Source: Arthrobacter sp. V1I9 (GTDB lineage: Bacteria; Actinomycetota; Actinomycetes; Actinomycetales; Micrococcaceae). From it: a stretch of 64,000 nucleotides of DNA. This document shows, one piece after another, positions 53,301 through 62,278 of this stretch. A program made the position numbers and the translations under genes. Every line of letters begins with the position of its first letter. Positions within the stretch are counted from its first letter, which is position 1. Location: contig NZ_JAUSYU010000001.1 of the NCBI RefSeq assembly GCF_030817075.1, forward strand, positions 2,790,001-2,854,000, read 5' to 3'. The notes under the pieces were generated by a model. It did not search any database and had not been told where the DNA came from. It was given only the letters and a program-made list of their open reading frames with translations.

Positions 53301-53476
53301 GCTGTCTCCTGGGTGTGATGGATGCCCATAGCCTACGGCGGGCAGCGCCGCAGAAACACCCCTTCGGCATCCGGGAAGATTACGGGGCAAGGGAGCTGCG
53401 GTCCTCATTGCTATTGGGCGCGAAACACAGTGTCGTTGGGGTATAGGAAGCAGGCTGAAAGGCGCATAGTTGGACG

Positions 53477-53929
53477 ATGACAAGTCCTTACACCCGTGGC
53501 GACTCCTTCAGCGGCGGGGCATCCCGGGAACACATCAAACGAGCGCTTGTGGAGTATGGGGCGACGGACGTTCTTTTCAGCCAGCGTGAAAACCGGAGCG
53601 CCATCGCTTTCAAGGGCGACGGGAGGCAATTCCGTATCGTAGTCCCGTTGCCGCAGTCTGATGGAACCACGGTAATTCCGAGGGACACGGCGGAGGGCCC
53701 TATCCGCGAAGCGAAGGCTAAGGTCCTCGAACGTGCAAACCGCAGGTTCTGGCACGCCCTGGCCCTGTCCATAGACGCCAAACTTGCGGCGGTGGGGGCA
53801 GGCGTTGCCACCCTTGAATTGGAGTTCCTTGCCCATGTGGTTCTTCCAGGGAACCGAACGGTAATCGACGAACTCGAACCCGTCATCGCCTCTGCTTACC
53901 GGTCCGGCCGGCAGCCCTCATTCGACTAA
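53477..53929 (+). CDS. Phage-type hypothetical protein
   Basis: 150 aa. The pattern IKRALVEYGATDVLFSQR, RQFRIVVPLPQ, RANRRFWHALALSIDAKLAA and LEFLAHVVLPGNRTVIDEL resembles a protein family I have seen in actinophage and mobile-element genomes, of unknown function. No membrane segments. CATAGT six nt before ATG suggests a leaderless start. No other phage gene is near, so it may be a lone remnant or a domesticated gene. Confidence 0.55.
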   Translation: MTSPYTRGDSFSGGASREHIKRALVEYGATDVLFSQRENRSAIAFKGDGRQFRIVVPLPQSDGTTVIPRDTAEGPIREAKAKVLERANRRFWHALALSIDAKLAAVGAGVATLELEFLAHVVLPGNRTVIDELEPVIASAYRSGRQPSFD

Positions 53930-54031
53930 GCGGCTACGTCCTCCCGGTCTTCTCGTCCCCCATGTGCACGGCGCCCTCCGGGAGGCAGAAGCCAAACCAC
54001 GGGCTCGTGTCGGAACGTCGTGACTGGTCCT

Positions 54032-54785
54032 TCAGATGGTGGCGAGAGCACCCTGGGCGCTTTCCACCAGAACATGGGTGCCTGCCTGAACATGAACCAC
54101 TTCGCCGTCAACCGTCGTCTGGGTGGTTCGGCTCGCTGACTGTCCCATACTTCGCCATCCGCGAAATGTTGGCCAGGATCAGGCTGTCGAACTGCGCTGT
54201 GGCACCATCGGCGCGCACGAGCTCAAACGGCCTCAGGCCAGAAAGCGTCCGGGCCACGGAAATGAGTTCGAGGACTTTCCCCTTTCCGCCCTTTTCGATT
54301 CCGATAGCCATTAGCGGAGTGAGCCCGAACCCCACATATGAGTGGGCGTACTCGACCTGCTGCCCCTCTGCACCACGGAATGTTATGCGCATCAGGTCGA
54401 TGCGGCGGATCCGGCTCTCGCGAATGGCCTCTGTAAGCGGCCTTACCGGCATGCTCCTGTGATGATCATTGGCGTTGCCTGCCGGGAGCACAGTGCACAC
54501 CGCCCTGTTGGCGGGAACGCCCATCACACCGTTAACCACCTCGTTGTACCCGCCATCACCGCTGACCGAAACTATGAGCGGGGATCCCCTCCCGGCCGCG
54601 GATCGAGCCAGATCGCGGGCATGCCCGGCAAAGTCCGTCGGCAGCAAGTCAACAGGCAGGTTCGGCAGATCAGTTGCTAGATCACGCTGCAAGACGTCAA
54701 TCCGCGCGGACATTCCAACTTTGCCGGGATTAAATATCAGAACTACCCGGTCAAAGGAGGCGGCAGGTGCCCGGTCATCTGCCAT
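54032..54785 (-). pseudogene. Diacylglycerol-kinase-like lipid kinase, internal deletion
   Basis: The N-terminal catalytic domain is intact: RVVLIFNPGKVG, VSVSGDGGYNEVVNGVMG (the GDGG nucleotide motif) and PAGNANDHHRSM, up to YGTVSEPNHPDDG and a stop at 54108. The next frame then supplies VDGEVVHVQAGTHVLVESAQ to a stop at 54032, the usual C-terminal strand set of this family (DGE motif). The stretch normally between them, about 50 residues, is absent and the frame is lost. An out-of-frame deletion is inferred near 54105-54115. The start is ATG 54785 (GGGAGG 9 nt before); ATG 54794 is also possible. Confidence 0.65.
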
Positions 54786-54992
54786 GCTGCGCATCCTCCC
54801 GGCCCTGTTGCGGTCAAGTCCAGCCTAGCTCTGGACAGGCCCGTCCCAAAAGGTCGGAGCAGTGCAGTGGAAGACGCAGCGGAACTGGTCCTGGTGGAGG
54901 GCTGCCCGTGGCCTCCTGTCCGCTCTGGTGCCAGTATGTTGAGGACCAGGTTTATCCAGGCGCCCGATACCGGGCAGCAAGGACGCACAGTC

Positions 54993-57662
54993 ATGACCTT
55001 TATTCAGGATTTAGGCAGTGTGGGGCGGGACGACGTCGCCGTGGCCGGCGGAAAGGCCGGCGGACTGGGCGGCCTTATCCAAGCCGGGCTGCCGGTCCCG
55101 GCAGGGTTTGTGTTGACCACCGCCGCCTATTCGGACTTTGTCGCCCGCAACAATCTCGCGGCGGCGATCCAGGACCTGGCCACGCTGTCACCGCAGGCTA
55201 CGCCCCAGGACTACGAGGATGCCTCGGACCGGATCAGAACCCTTTTCTTGAGCGGCACCATGCCGGCCGGGATCGCAGCCGAACTGTCCGCCGCCTATGC
55301 GCGTCTCGGCGGTGACGATACGCCGGTGGCGGTGCGCTCCTCCGCCACTGCCGAGGACCTCGAATCGGCCAGTTTCGCCGGGCAGCAGGAAACCTACCTC
55401 AACGTCCGCGGCACTGGCGCCCTCGCGAAAGCCGTGACCGACTGCTGGGCCTCCCTCTGGACGGCGCGTGCGATGGCCTACCGCGCCCGCGAAGGCATGC
55501 GGTCTGACGAGGTGCGCCTCGCCGTCGTCGTCCAGCAGATGGTGGAGGCCGAGGCCGCTGGGGTCATGTTTACCGCCAACCCCGCCAACGGGCGGCGCGA
55601 TCAGACGGTCATCAGTGCCGCGTGGGGCCTGGGCGAGTCGGTGGTGAGCGGGACGGTCACCACGGACGACGTGGTGGTCGATGCCGGGACCGGCTCGGTG
55701 GTGTCGCGGCAGACAGCCGACAAGGAAGTCATGACTGTCTACGCGGAGAACGGGACCCGGGAGCAGCCCGTGGCGGCAGCCCGCCGTCGTGCGCCAGTGC
55801 TTGATGACCGGGCGGCGGCCGAGCTGGCCAGCCTTGGCAAGCGGAGCGCTGAGCATTTTGGGGTGCCGCAGGACATCGAGTGGGCGCTGGCCGATGGCAC
55901 ATTCTTCATCCTGCAGTCCCGTCCCATCACGGCGCTGCCTGAACCGGCGGCCGACACCCCGGACGCCTGGCCGCTGCCCTATCCGAACGGGCTCTACTTC
56001 CGGGCGAGCATCGTGGAACAGCTGCCGGACCCGCTCTCGCCGCTGTTCGCCGACCTGATCGACGGGTCCGTGGCGCGGTCGCTGAGAACCCTGATGGCCG
56101 AGGCCCTCGGCAAAAACGTCATCCGCGACGGCGATGTGCGGCTGCCCACCATCAACGGCTACGCCTACTACTATTACCGCAGCTCGGGAATGTGGCGGAT
56201 GATGGGCAGGGCGCTGACGGCGGTGGGCGCGCTGGCCCGCGGCAAGGCGCATATGGGGGTGGCCGGCTGGCGCGAGTTCTCACATCCCCGGTACGAACGG
56301 ATGATCAAGGACTGGTCAGCGCGGCCTGTTGCCGAGCTGTCCGGTGAGGAACTGCTGGCGGGCGTACAGGCGCTGCTGGACGCCGGCACCGTGTACTACA
56401 CCGCCGTGCAGTCGATTATTCCGCTCGCCGCCACCAGCGAAATCTCCTTCCGGGCGTTCTACGACAAGCTGGTCCGGCGCGACGGCGATCCGCCGGCCCA
56501 GACGCTCCTCCTCGGCTACGACAGCGAACCCATCCGCGCCGAGAAGTCCCTGTACGATCTGGCTGGCTGGGCCCGCAGCGACCCCAGGCTGACAGCAGCT
56601 TTGGTGGAGCGTCCGACGGCGGTGCTCGCCGAGTGCCTGCGCACCGGTTCGCCGCCGGAAGGGGTGGACGGCGTCCTGTGGCAGGAGTGGCGCTTCACCT
56701 TCCGGGAGCACCTGGGCATGTACGGCCACGCGGTCTACAACCTCGATTTCGCCAGCCCGGTGGCGGCCGACGACCCGTCCGCCCTGCTGGAAACGGTGAA
56801 GTTCTACCTGCGCGGGCAGGGCACCGACCCGCATGAGCGGCAACGGCAGCTGACCGAGCGACGGGAGTCGCTCACTAAGCAGATGGCCGGCCGCCTCGGG
56901 CCGCGGCGCCGGGCGGTGTTTTTCCGGCTGCTCCGGTGGGCGCAGGACCTCGCACCGCTCCGCGAGGACGCGCTGGCCGACGTCGGACTTGCATGGCCTC
57001 TGCTGCGGCAGATGCTGCTCGAACTCGGGCAGCGGCTGGTTGATTCTTCGGTCATCGATTCGCCGGACGATGTGTTCTGGTTGCGGTTCCAGGAGCTGCG
57101 GAGCGCCGTCGAGTTCGGTCTCACCGCACCGGGCGGCAGCGCGCCCGAGGCGCGGGCCGCCGTCGTCATTGCCGGAGCTGAGCGGCCCGTCCGAGCCGCC
57201 GCCGTTGAGGAGCGCAGGATGCTGTGGCGGGGCCAGGTGAAGGCCGCCGCCCCGCAGATGCTTCCCGAGAGCCGGTGGATGGAGCGGGCCTTCGGGTCGA
57301 TGATGCCGGCCGGCTCGCAGCACCAGAGTGGCGACATCATCAAAGGCGTCGGCGCCAGCGCGGGCCGGGTCAGCGCCCCGGCCCGGGTTCTGGCCGGGCC
57401 GCAGGACTTCGGCAAGATGGAACCCGGGGACGTCCTGGTGGCCCGTATCACCACTCCGGCCTGGACGTCACTGTTCGCGATGGCCTCCGCCGTGGTGACC
57501 GACGTGGGCGGCCCGCTGAGCCACAGCTCCATCGTGGCCCGCGAGTACGGCATCCCCGCCGTCCTCGGCACCGGGGTAGCCACGCAGCGGATTGCCACCG
57601 GCCAGCAGATCAGCGTGGACGGCGACGCCGGGACCGTCACGATCGAGCGCACGGGCGCGTAG
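54993..57662 (+). CDS. PEP-utilising enzyme, rifampin-phosphotransferase-like
   Basis: 889 aa from ATG 54993. An ATP-grasp domain ([38 protein letters not shown], about 110-130; FTANPANGRRDQ; FILQSRPIT) is followed by a long substrate-binding middle domain (about 330-770) and a C-terminal swivelling His domain (VGGPLSHSSIVAREYGIPAV, His about 843). This order (ATP-grasp, middle, His) is that of rifampin phosphotransferase, not PEP synthase, which has a C-terminal PEP barrel instead. No rifamycin-associated element palindrome lies upstream, so a role in rifamycin inactivation is unproven; it may act on another metabolite. Confidence 0.75.
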   Translation: MTFIQDLGSVGRDDVAVAGGKAGGLGGLIQAGLPVPAGFVLTTAAYSDFVARNNLAAAIQDLATLSPQATPQDYEDASDRIRTLFLSGTMPAGIAAELSAAYARLGGDDTPVAVRSSATAEDLESASFAGQQETYLNVRGTGALAKAVTDCWASLWTARAMAYRAREGMRSDEVRLAVVVQQMVEAEAAGVMFTANPANGRRDQTVISAAWGLGESVVSGTVTTDDVVVDAGTGSVVSRQTADKEVMTVYAENGTREQPVAAARRRAPVLDDRAAAELASLGKRSAEHFGVPQDIEWALADGTFFILQSRPITALPEPAADTPDAWPLPYPNGLYFRASIVEQLPDPLSPLFADLIDGSVARSLRTLMAEALGKNVIRDGDVRLPTINGYAYYYYRSSGMWRMMGRALTAVGALARGKAHMGVAGWREFSHPRYERMIKDWSARPVAELSGEELLAGVQALLDAGTVYYTAVQSIIPLAATSEISFRAFYDKLVRRDGDPPAQTLLLGYDSEPIRAEKSLYDLAGWARSDPRLTAALVERPTAVLAECLRTGSPPEGVDGVLWQEWRFTFREHLGMYGHAVYNLDFASPVAADDPSALLETVKFYLRGQGTDPHERQRQLTERRESLTKQMAGRLGPRRRAVFFRLLRWAQDLAPLREDALADVGLAWPLLRQMLLELGQRLVDSSVIDSPDDVFWLRFQELRSAVEFGLTAPGGSAPEARAAVVIAGAERPVRAAAVEERRMLWRGQVKAAAPQMLPESRWMERAFGSMMPAGSQHQSGDIIKGVGASAGRVSAPARVLAGPQDFGKMEPGDVLVARITTPAWTSLFAMASAVVTDVGGPLSHSSIVAREYGIPAVLGTGVATQRIATGQQISVDGDAGTVTIERTGA

Positions 57663-57681
57663 CCGTGTGGCTCCGACTCTC

Positions 57682-58185
57682 CTAGGTGCGCCCGAGCCCT
57701 CTGGCGTAGGCGGCCTGCCCCACGTGCTGGAGGCAGTCGGCAAGGGTGCTCACCAGCCGGACACCGAGCGTGACCGGCGGATCCCAGTGCCGGTCCACGA
57801 TGCGGTCCAGGTCCTCGTCCCCGAGTCCCGCGAGGAAGCCCGCGGTCTGCCGGTGCACGGCATCGTAGTACTCCAGCAGCAGTTCCGGCCCGGCCTGGAC
57901 CGCGTCCACCTGGTCACTCGAGTGGCCGTAGCCGGTGTCCCGCTCCGGCAGCGGCAGGCCGAAGCGGCCAGCGAAATCCTGCGACGTCCACACCTGCTCC
58001 AGCCCGGCCGCGGCGGCCACCTGTGCGTCCTCCACCCGGCCGAGGTGCCAGATCAGCCAGGCGATCGAGTTCCCGGTGCCGCCCGGCCGCCGGGTGAGGG
58101 CATCGCCGTCGAGCCCTTCCAGCGTGGCCTCCACCGTCTCCCGGATCCGGCCGAACGATTCCAGCAATAGCTCATTGATTTTCAT
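57682..58185 (-). CDS. DinB/DUF664-family protein
   Basis: 167 aa. A four-helix DinB fold: MKINELLLESFGRIRETVEA, IAWLIWHLGRVEDAQV (first metal His), VDRHWDP, and STLADCLQHVGQAAYARGL (third His). Three His residues should bind Zn or Ni. In actinobacteria such proteins often use mycothiol as cosubstrate, which is a general inference. It lies 15 nt after the epimerase gene on the same strand, so it is probably co-transcribed. Confidence 0.8.
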   Translation of the reverse strand: MKINELLLESFGRIRETVEATLEGLDGDALTRRPGGTGNSIAWLIWHLGRVEDAQVAAAAGLEQVWTSQDFAGRFGLPLPERDTGYGHSSDQVDAVQAGPELLLEYYDAVHRQTAGFLAGLGDEDLDRIVDRHWDPPVTLGVRLVSTLADCLQHVGQAAYARGLGRT

Positions 58186-58200
58186 CCAGGTCCCCTTCGG

Positions 58201-59187
58201 TCAGTTGGCGGGGGCGGTCAGCGGGCGGGCAACTCTGAGGTGCCCGTGGTCGATGAGCCACCGGACGGATTCGAGCACAGCCTCTTCGGGCTCGTAGCGG
58301 GGCGCATAGTGCAGCAGCGACTTGGCCTTTTCGATGCTGAAGCAGTGGTTGCGGTACAGGTGGCCCCAGCTCGCGTCGGCATGCTCAGGCGTGGTGCTGC
58401 CGCGGAACTGCTCCCAGGAGATTGGTTCCAGCGCCGTCGGGTGCCCGAACCAACCGGCGGCGATCTCCACGTATCCGCGGACATTAAGCGCAGTGGGGGC
58501 CACGATGTTGAAGTCCTCGCCGGCGGCGGCGTCCCGGTGCTCGATGGCCTTCTCGAAGGCCTGGGCGAGGTCGTCTGCGTGGACATGGTGCATCATTTCG
58601 GTGCCGCTTCCGGGCACCTGCAGCGGCTGGCCGGCGGACAGGGTCTGCCAGACGGTGGGGTCAAGGTTCCCGAGCGGGCCGATGGGGTGCCAGCCCGGTC
58701 CGACGATGTGCCCGGGGTGCAGGGACGTGGTGGCCAGTCCCCCGGCTGCTGTCTCTTCTTTCAGCATGCGCGCGATGGTGTCCTTCTGGATGCCGTAGTC
58801 ACCGATGGGGGCTGCGGCGGCGTCGGACCCCTCGGCGATGGGCAGCTTGCGGCTGGGCCCGTACCGCCAGATGGACCCGCAATGCAGCAGATGGGCGGCC
58901 TTCCCACGAAGTGCGCTGACCAGCGCGGTTGCCGATTCGAGGGTGAAGCACACCAGGTCAACCACGACGTCGGCCTGCAGCGCCGCGACCCGCTCCCCAA
59001 AGGTGCCGTCCCGGTCCTCCTGCTCGCGGTCGGCAATCACCTGGCGCACCTGCTGCCACTCGGGCGCCTCGACGTAGGACTTGCTGGTTCCACGGCTGAT
59101 GTTGATGACCATATGGCCGGCACGCACCAGCCGGGGAACGAGGAAGGTGCCGATATGGCCGCTGCCACCGATAACAACAATTCGCAT
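58201..59187 (-). CDS. NAD-dependent epimerase/dehydratase
   Basis: 328 aa from ATG 59187 with CGGAGAACC. Rossmann motif MRIVVIGGSGHIGTFLVPRL, then VVVDLVCFTLESA, HCGSIWRYGP, YGIQKDTIARML (Tyr-x3-Lys in an altered form: Y-G-I-Q-K) and SLHPGHIVGPGWHP. Extended SDR family. The substrate is not clear; members act on nucleotide sugars or similar. It is the first gene of a pair with the DinB protein. Confidence 0.8.
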   Translation of the reverse strand: MRIVVIGGSGHIGTFLVPRLVRAGHMVINISRGTSKSYVEAPEWQQVRQVIADREQEDRDGTFGERVAALQADVVVDLVCFTLESATALVSALRGKAAHLLHCGSIWRYGPSRKLPIAEGSDAAAAPIGDYGIQKDTIARMLKEETAAGGLATTSLHPGHIVGPGWHPIGPLGNLDPTVWQTLSAGQPLQVPGSGTEMMHHVHADDLAQAFEKAIEHRDAAAGEDFNIVAPTALNVRGYVEIAAGWFGHPTALEPISWEQFRGSTTPEHADASWGHLYRNHCFSIEKAKSLLHYAPRYEPEEAVLESVRWLIDHGHLRVARPLTAPAN

Positions 59188-59340
59188 GGTTCTCCGTCTT
59201 CTTGCCAATTTTCCCGGACACGATGTTCCAGCCTCCACGCTAGAGGCTTGGATGGAATGGGTGGAAGGACCAATTGCTGGAACACCTGCCGGTGGAACGC
59301 AGGCCGGCACCGCGACGACGCCCGGGAGCGAGCGCGCCAG

Positions 59341-59610
59341 CTACTCGTTTCCCATTCCGGGGTGCACCCGGACGAAATCCACTGTGTTGCCGGAGTTTGT
59401 TCGGCCCGCAGTCGTCCTGGAGAATCCCCGCGCGTCGAGGCCGTTCTTCGCGCGGAATTCCGCAACGGCTGCGTCATAGGCGTTATTGAGGGTCTGGCCT
59501 GAGAACTCCCCGGTGCTGCCGTCGGTGAAGGTGATCCTGATGCGGACGCTGGCAGGGTAGTGCCGGTTCATGCGGATGAAGCCTTCTGAGTCCTGCTGGA
59601 GAGTAATCAA
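59341..59610 (-). CDS. Small hypothetical protein
   Basis: 89 aa from TTG 59610, or 76 aa from ATG 59571. The sequence RIRITFTDGSTGEFSGQTLN, DAAVAEFRAKNGLDARG and VDFVRVHPGMGNE looks like a beta-alpha-beta unit. No membrane helix, signal or recognised domain. Codon bias fits the host. The start remains uncertain because neither codon has a strong SD. Confidence 0.5.
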   Translation of the reverse strand: MITLQQDSEGFIRMNRHYPASVRIRITFTDGSTGEFSGQTLNNAYDAAVAEFRAKNGLDARGFSRTTAGRTNSGNTVDFVRVHPGMGNE

Positions 59611-59788
59611 GGGAAATCTGCTTTCGTTGTTGGGACCGGCCTCCAGTCTGGCGCAGATCGCGCCTGGCAGGTACCAGCAGGGCCCCCTACACCGCGCCGG
59701 ATTGCACCGGGGCCCTTAGTTCACCCTGTAAACTTGGTGGAGGAATTGTTTAGGCCAGCAGCGCCCGGTTCCGCTCCCTCCCCCTTGA

Positions 59789-61036
59789 ATGGAATCCCCC
59801 TTAATGTCTTCCGCGATTTCCGCGCCGGCGCCCCAGCGTTTCCCGCTGGCCGCCATGATTGTCCTGGCCACCATCGCCTTCACCGCCATCACCACAGAAC
59901 TGCTCCCCTCCGGCCTGCTCCCCCAGATCAGTGCCGGCTTGAATGTGTCCGAGCCGGTGGCCGGCTACCTTGCCGCCGCCTACGCCGCCGTCATCGTGGT
60001 CACCGTGGTGCCCGCCGCGCGGCTGCTCGCCAACATACCGAAGCGGCCCTTGCTGGTGGCACTGGTCCTGACGTTCGCGCTCAGCAACGCCCTGGTGGGC
60101 ATCGCCCCCGACTTCAAGTTTGCGATGGTGGCCCGGCTGGTAGGCGGCCTGGCGCACGGGCTGCTCTGGACCACCATGGCCCCGTACGTCGCCCGCGTGG
60201 TCCCGGCCGACAAGGTGGGCAAGGCCCTCGCCATCGTCTTCAGCGGCAACAGCCTGGGCCTGGCCATCGGCGCCCCGATCGGCACTGCGCTGGGCACTGT
60301 CCTCGGCTGGCGCTCGGCGTTTATGGCACTCGCCGGATTCGGCGTGCTGCTCGCCATCCTGGGCTTCCTGTTCCTGCCGTCCGTCCGGCGCGGCGCCGGT
60401 GAGGTCCGCCCTTCGATGCGTGCGGCCATCGCCCAGCCCGGCGTGAAGTCCGTCGCCATCGCCTGGCCGCTGCTGGTCCTGGCCCACTTCGCGCTCTTCA
60501 CCTACATCGCCCCGTACATCCGCGAGGCCGGCCTGCCCGACTACGCCATCAGCCTCTCACTCACCGTCCTCGGCGTCGCCGGCCTGCTCGGCATCTGGAT
60601 CGCCGGGATGACCGTTGATTCCCACCCGCGCCGTTCGCTGCTGATGACGACGGCGGCAATTGCCGTCTCGATGCTGGCGTTGCCGTTCGTGGGTGGCAAC
60701 CTTGTCATCGCACTCGCACTGATGACAGTGTGGGGCGCCGGGCTCGGCGCGATCGGCATCTACAACCAGTCGGCAATCCTCCGCGCCGGCCGGGAGAACA
60801 AGGACGCCGCCAACGGGCTCACGGTCCTTACCATCCAGCTGGGTATCACCATCGGCGCCCTCTACGGCTCCGCCGCCCTGGTGGTGGCCGGTCCGCTGCT
60901 GGTGCCGGCAGCCGCTGCGCTCCCGGTGATCGCGGCGCTGGTTATCGCCTACGCCGGAAAGACGGCGGCCTACCCGCCGGGCCCGCGCGAGTCGACGTGG
61001 AAGCGGCCCCGGCCCGTCAAGGAACACCAGCACTAG
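59789..61036 (+). CDS. MFS transporter, DHA1 type
   Basis: 415 aa, 12 membrane helices. TM1 has TITTELLPSGLLPQISAGL, the pattern of the AraJ/YdhP-type sugar or drug efflux branch; loop 2-3 has VPAARLLANIPKRP; TM4-5 contains LVGGLAHGLLWTTMAPYVAR and GNSLGLAIGAPIGTALG (antiporter motif C-like). It probably exports a sugar, drug or metabolite by proton antiport. ATG 59804 is an alternative start. No regulator is adjacent. Confidence 0.85.
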   Translation: MESPLMSSAISAPAPQRFPLAAMIVLATIAFTAITTELLPSGLLPQISAGLNVSEPVAGYLAAAYAAVIVVTVVPAARLLANIPKRPLLVALVLTFALSNALVGIAPDFKFAMVARLVGGLAHGLLWTTMAPYVARVVPADKVGKALAIVFSGNSLGLAIGAPIGTALGTVLGWRSAFMALAGFGVLLAILGFLFLPSVRRGAGEVRPSMRAAIAQPGVKSVAIAWPLLVLAHFALFTYIAPYIREAGLPDYAISLSLTVLGVAGLLGIWIAGMTVDSHPRRSLLMTTAAIAVSMLALPFVGGNLVIALALMTVWGAGLGAIGIYNQSAILRAGRENKDAANGLTVLTIQLGITIGALYGSAALVVAGPLLVPAAAALPVIAALVIAYAGKTAAYPPGPRESTWKRPRPVKEHQH

Positions 61037-61173
61037 CCTGCCGAATGACAGAGGACCGGCACCCCGCGTTAACCTCCGCTCCAACTCCCGGCACCAAACA
61101 CGCAACCTGCCCTCCCTAGCGTCGACGGGTCACCGGCCACCAGCCGGTCCCCGTCTCACCAGGAGGAACACCC

Positions 61174-62241
61174 ATGCGCCACGTCCTGACTGCCGCGGCA
61201 GCCGCCGCCCTGATCGCCGCCATGGCGAGCCCCGCCGTCGCGAGCTCCGGGAACGAAGCCGGCACGCCGTCGTCGAACGCTGCTGGAACCGCCACCTCAG
61301 CAATTAGAACCAACGAGCGAAATGGCTCCTTCGACCTGCAGAGCCACCGCGGCGGCCGTGGTGAATGGACCGAGGAGTCCCTGGCCGCGTTCGAAAACTC
61401 CCTGGCGCTGGGCGTCACCACACTGGAGCTGGACACGCACCTGACCGAGGACGGCAAGGTGATCGTGTGGCACGACGACACCATCCAGGCCGGCAAGTGC
61501 AAAGACACGGCCGCCACCACCGACACGGATCCCGAGTTTCCGTACGTGGGCGACCGCGTGGCCGAGCTGTCCCTGGCGCAGATCAAGACGCTCGACTGCG
61601 GCTTCAAGCAGCTGTCCGGCTACCCGGAGCAGGACGTCGTGGAGGGCAACCGGATTGCGGAGCTCAAGGACGTCTACCAGCTGGTTCGGGATACCAACGC
61701 CGCGAAGGTCCGCTTCAACGTGGAGACCAAGGTGGAGAGCAGCGAGGTGGGCGGCGCCGGCATGGAGTCCCTCACCCGCGCCGTGGTGGCCGAGATCCAG
61801 GCGTCCGGCATGGCGGACCGCATCACCGTGCAGTCGTTCGACTGGTCCTCGCTGAACCTCACCAAGGAGATCGCGCCCGAGCTGCCGCTGGTGGCGCTCT
61901 CCAGCGGCAACGCCTGGATGGGCGTCGGCCAGCCGGGTGCCAGCCGGAACCTGGGCGGCATAGACATCGATGACTACGCCGGTTCCCTGCCCAAGGCGGC
62001 AGCTGCGCAGGGGTATGACGTCGTCTCCCCCACGTTCAGCTCCGTCACCCCCGCGATGATCGCCGAAGCCCACGAACTGGGCCTGCCCGTCATCCCCTGG
62101 ACCGTGAACACCACCGCGGACATGGAGCACCTGATGGACCTGGGCGTGGACGGCATCATCACCGACTACCCCACCCGCCTGCGCACCCTCATGGAGGAGC
62201 GCGGCCTGAAGCTGCCCAAGGCGTATGGGGTGAAGGGCTAA
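61174..62241 (+). CDS. Secreted glycerophosphodiester phosphodiesterase
   Basis: 355 aa, ATG with AGGAGG. An N-terminal signal peptide (AAAAALIAAMASPAVASS) is followed by a GDPD TIM barrel: LQSHRGGRGEWTEESLAAF (His-Arg), TLELDTHLTEDGKVIVWHDD (Glu-x-Asp and catalytic His-Asp), FNVETK, ITVQSFDWSSL and PWTVNTTADMEHLMDLGVDG. It hydrolyses glycerophosphodiesters outside the cell to glycerol-3-phosphate and alcohols, for phosphate or carbon supply. Confidence 0.9.
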   Translation: MRHVLTAAAAAALIAAMASPAVASSGNEAGTPSSNAAGTATSAIRTNERNGSFDLQSHRGGRGEWTEESLAAFENSLALGVTTLELDTHLTEDGKVIVWHDDTIQAGKCKDTAATTDTDPEFPYVGDRVAELSLAQIKTLDCGFKQLSGYPEQDVVEGNRIAELKDVYQLVRDTNAAKVRFNVETKVESSEVGGAGMESLTRAVVAEIQASGMADRITVQSFDWSSLNLTKEIAPELPLVALSSGNAWMGVGQPGASRNLGGIDIDDYAGSLPKAAAAQGYDVVSPTFSSVTPAMIAEAHELGLPVIPWTVNTTADMEHLMDLGVDGIITDYPTRLRTLMEERGLKLPKAYGVKG

Positions 62242-62278
62242 CCTCACTAATTCTGGTTTACGCCGAGTCCAGGATTTT

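Noticed and set aside
53926..54111. 61-codon minus-strand frame after the lipid kinase
   Set aside because: It is the wrong frame; the true kinase C-terminus (VDGEVVHVQAG) is read in a different frame of the same DNA.
54790..54992. Search for a rifamycin-associated element upstream of the Rph-like gene
   Set aside because: No 19-bp GGGGCTTGC-type palindrome was found.
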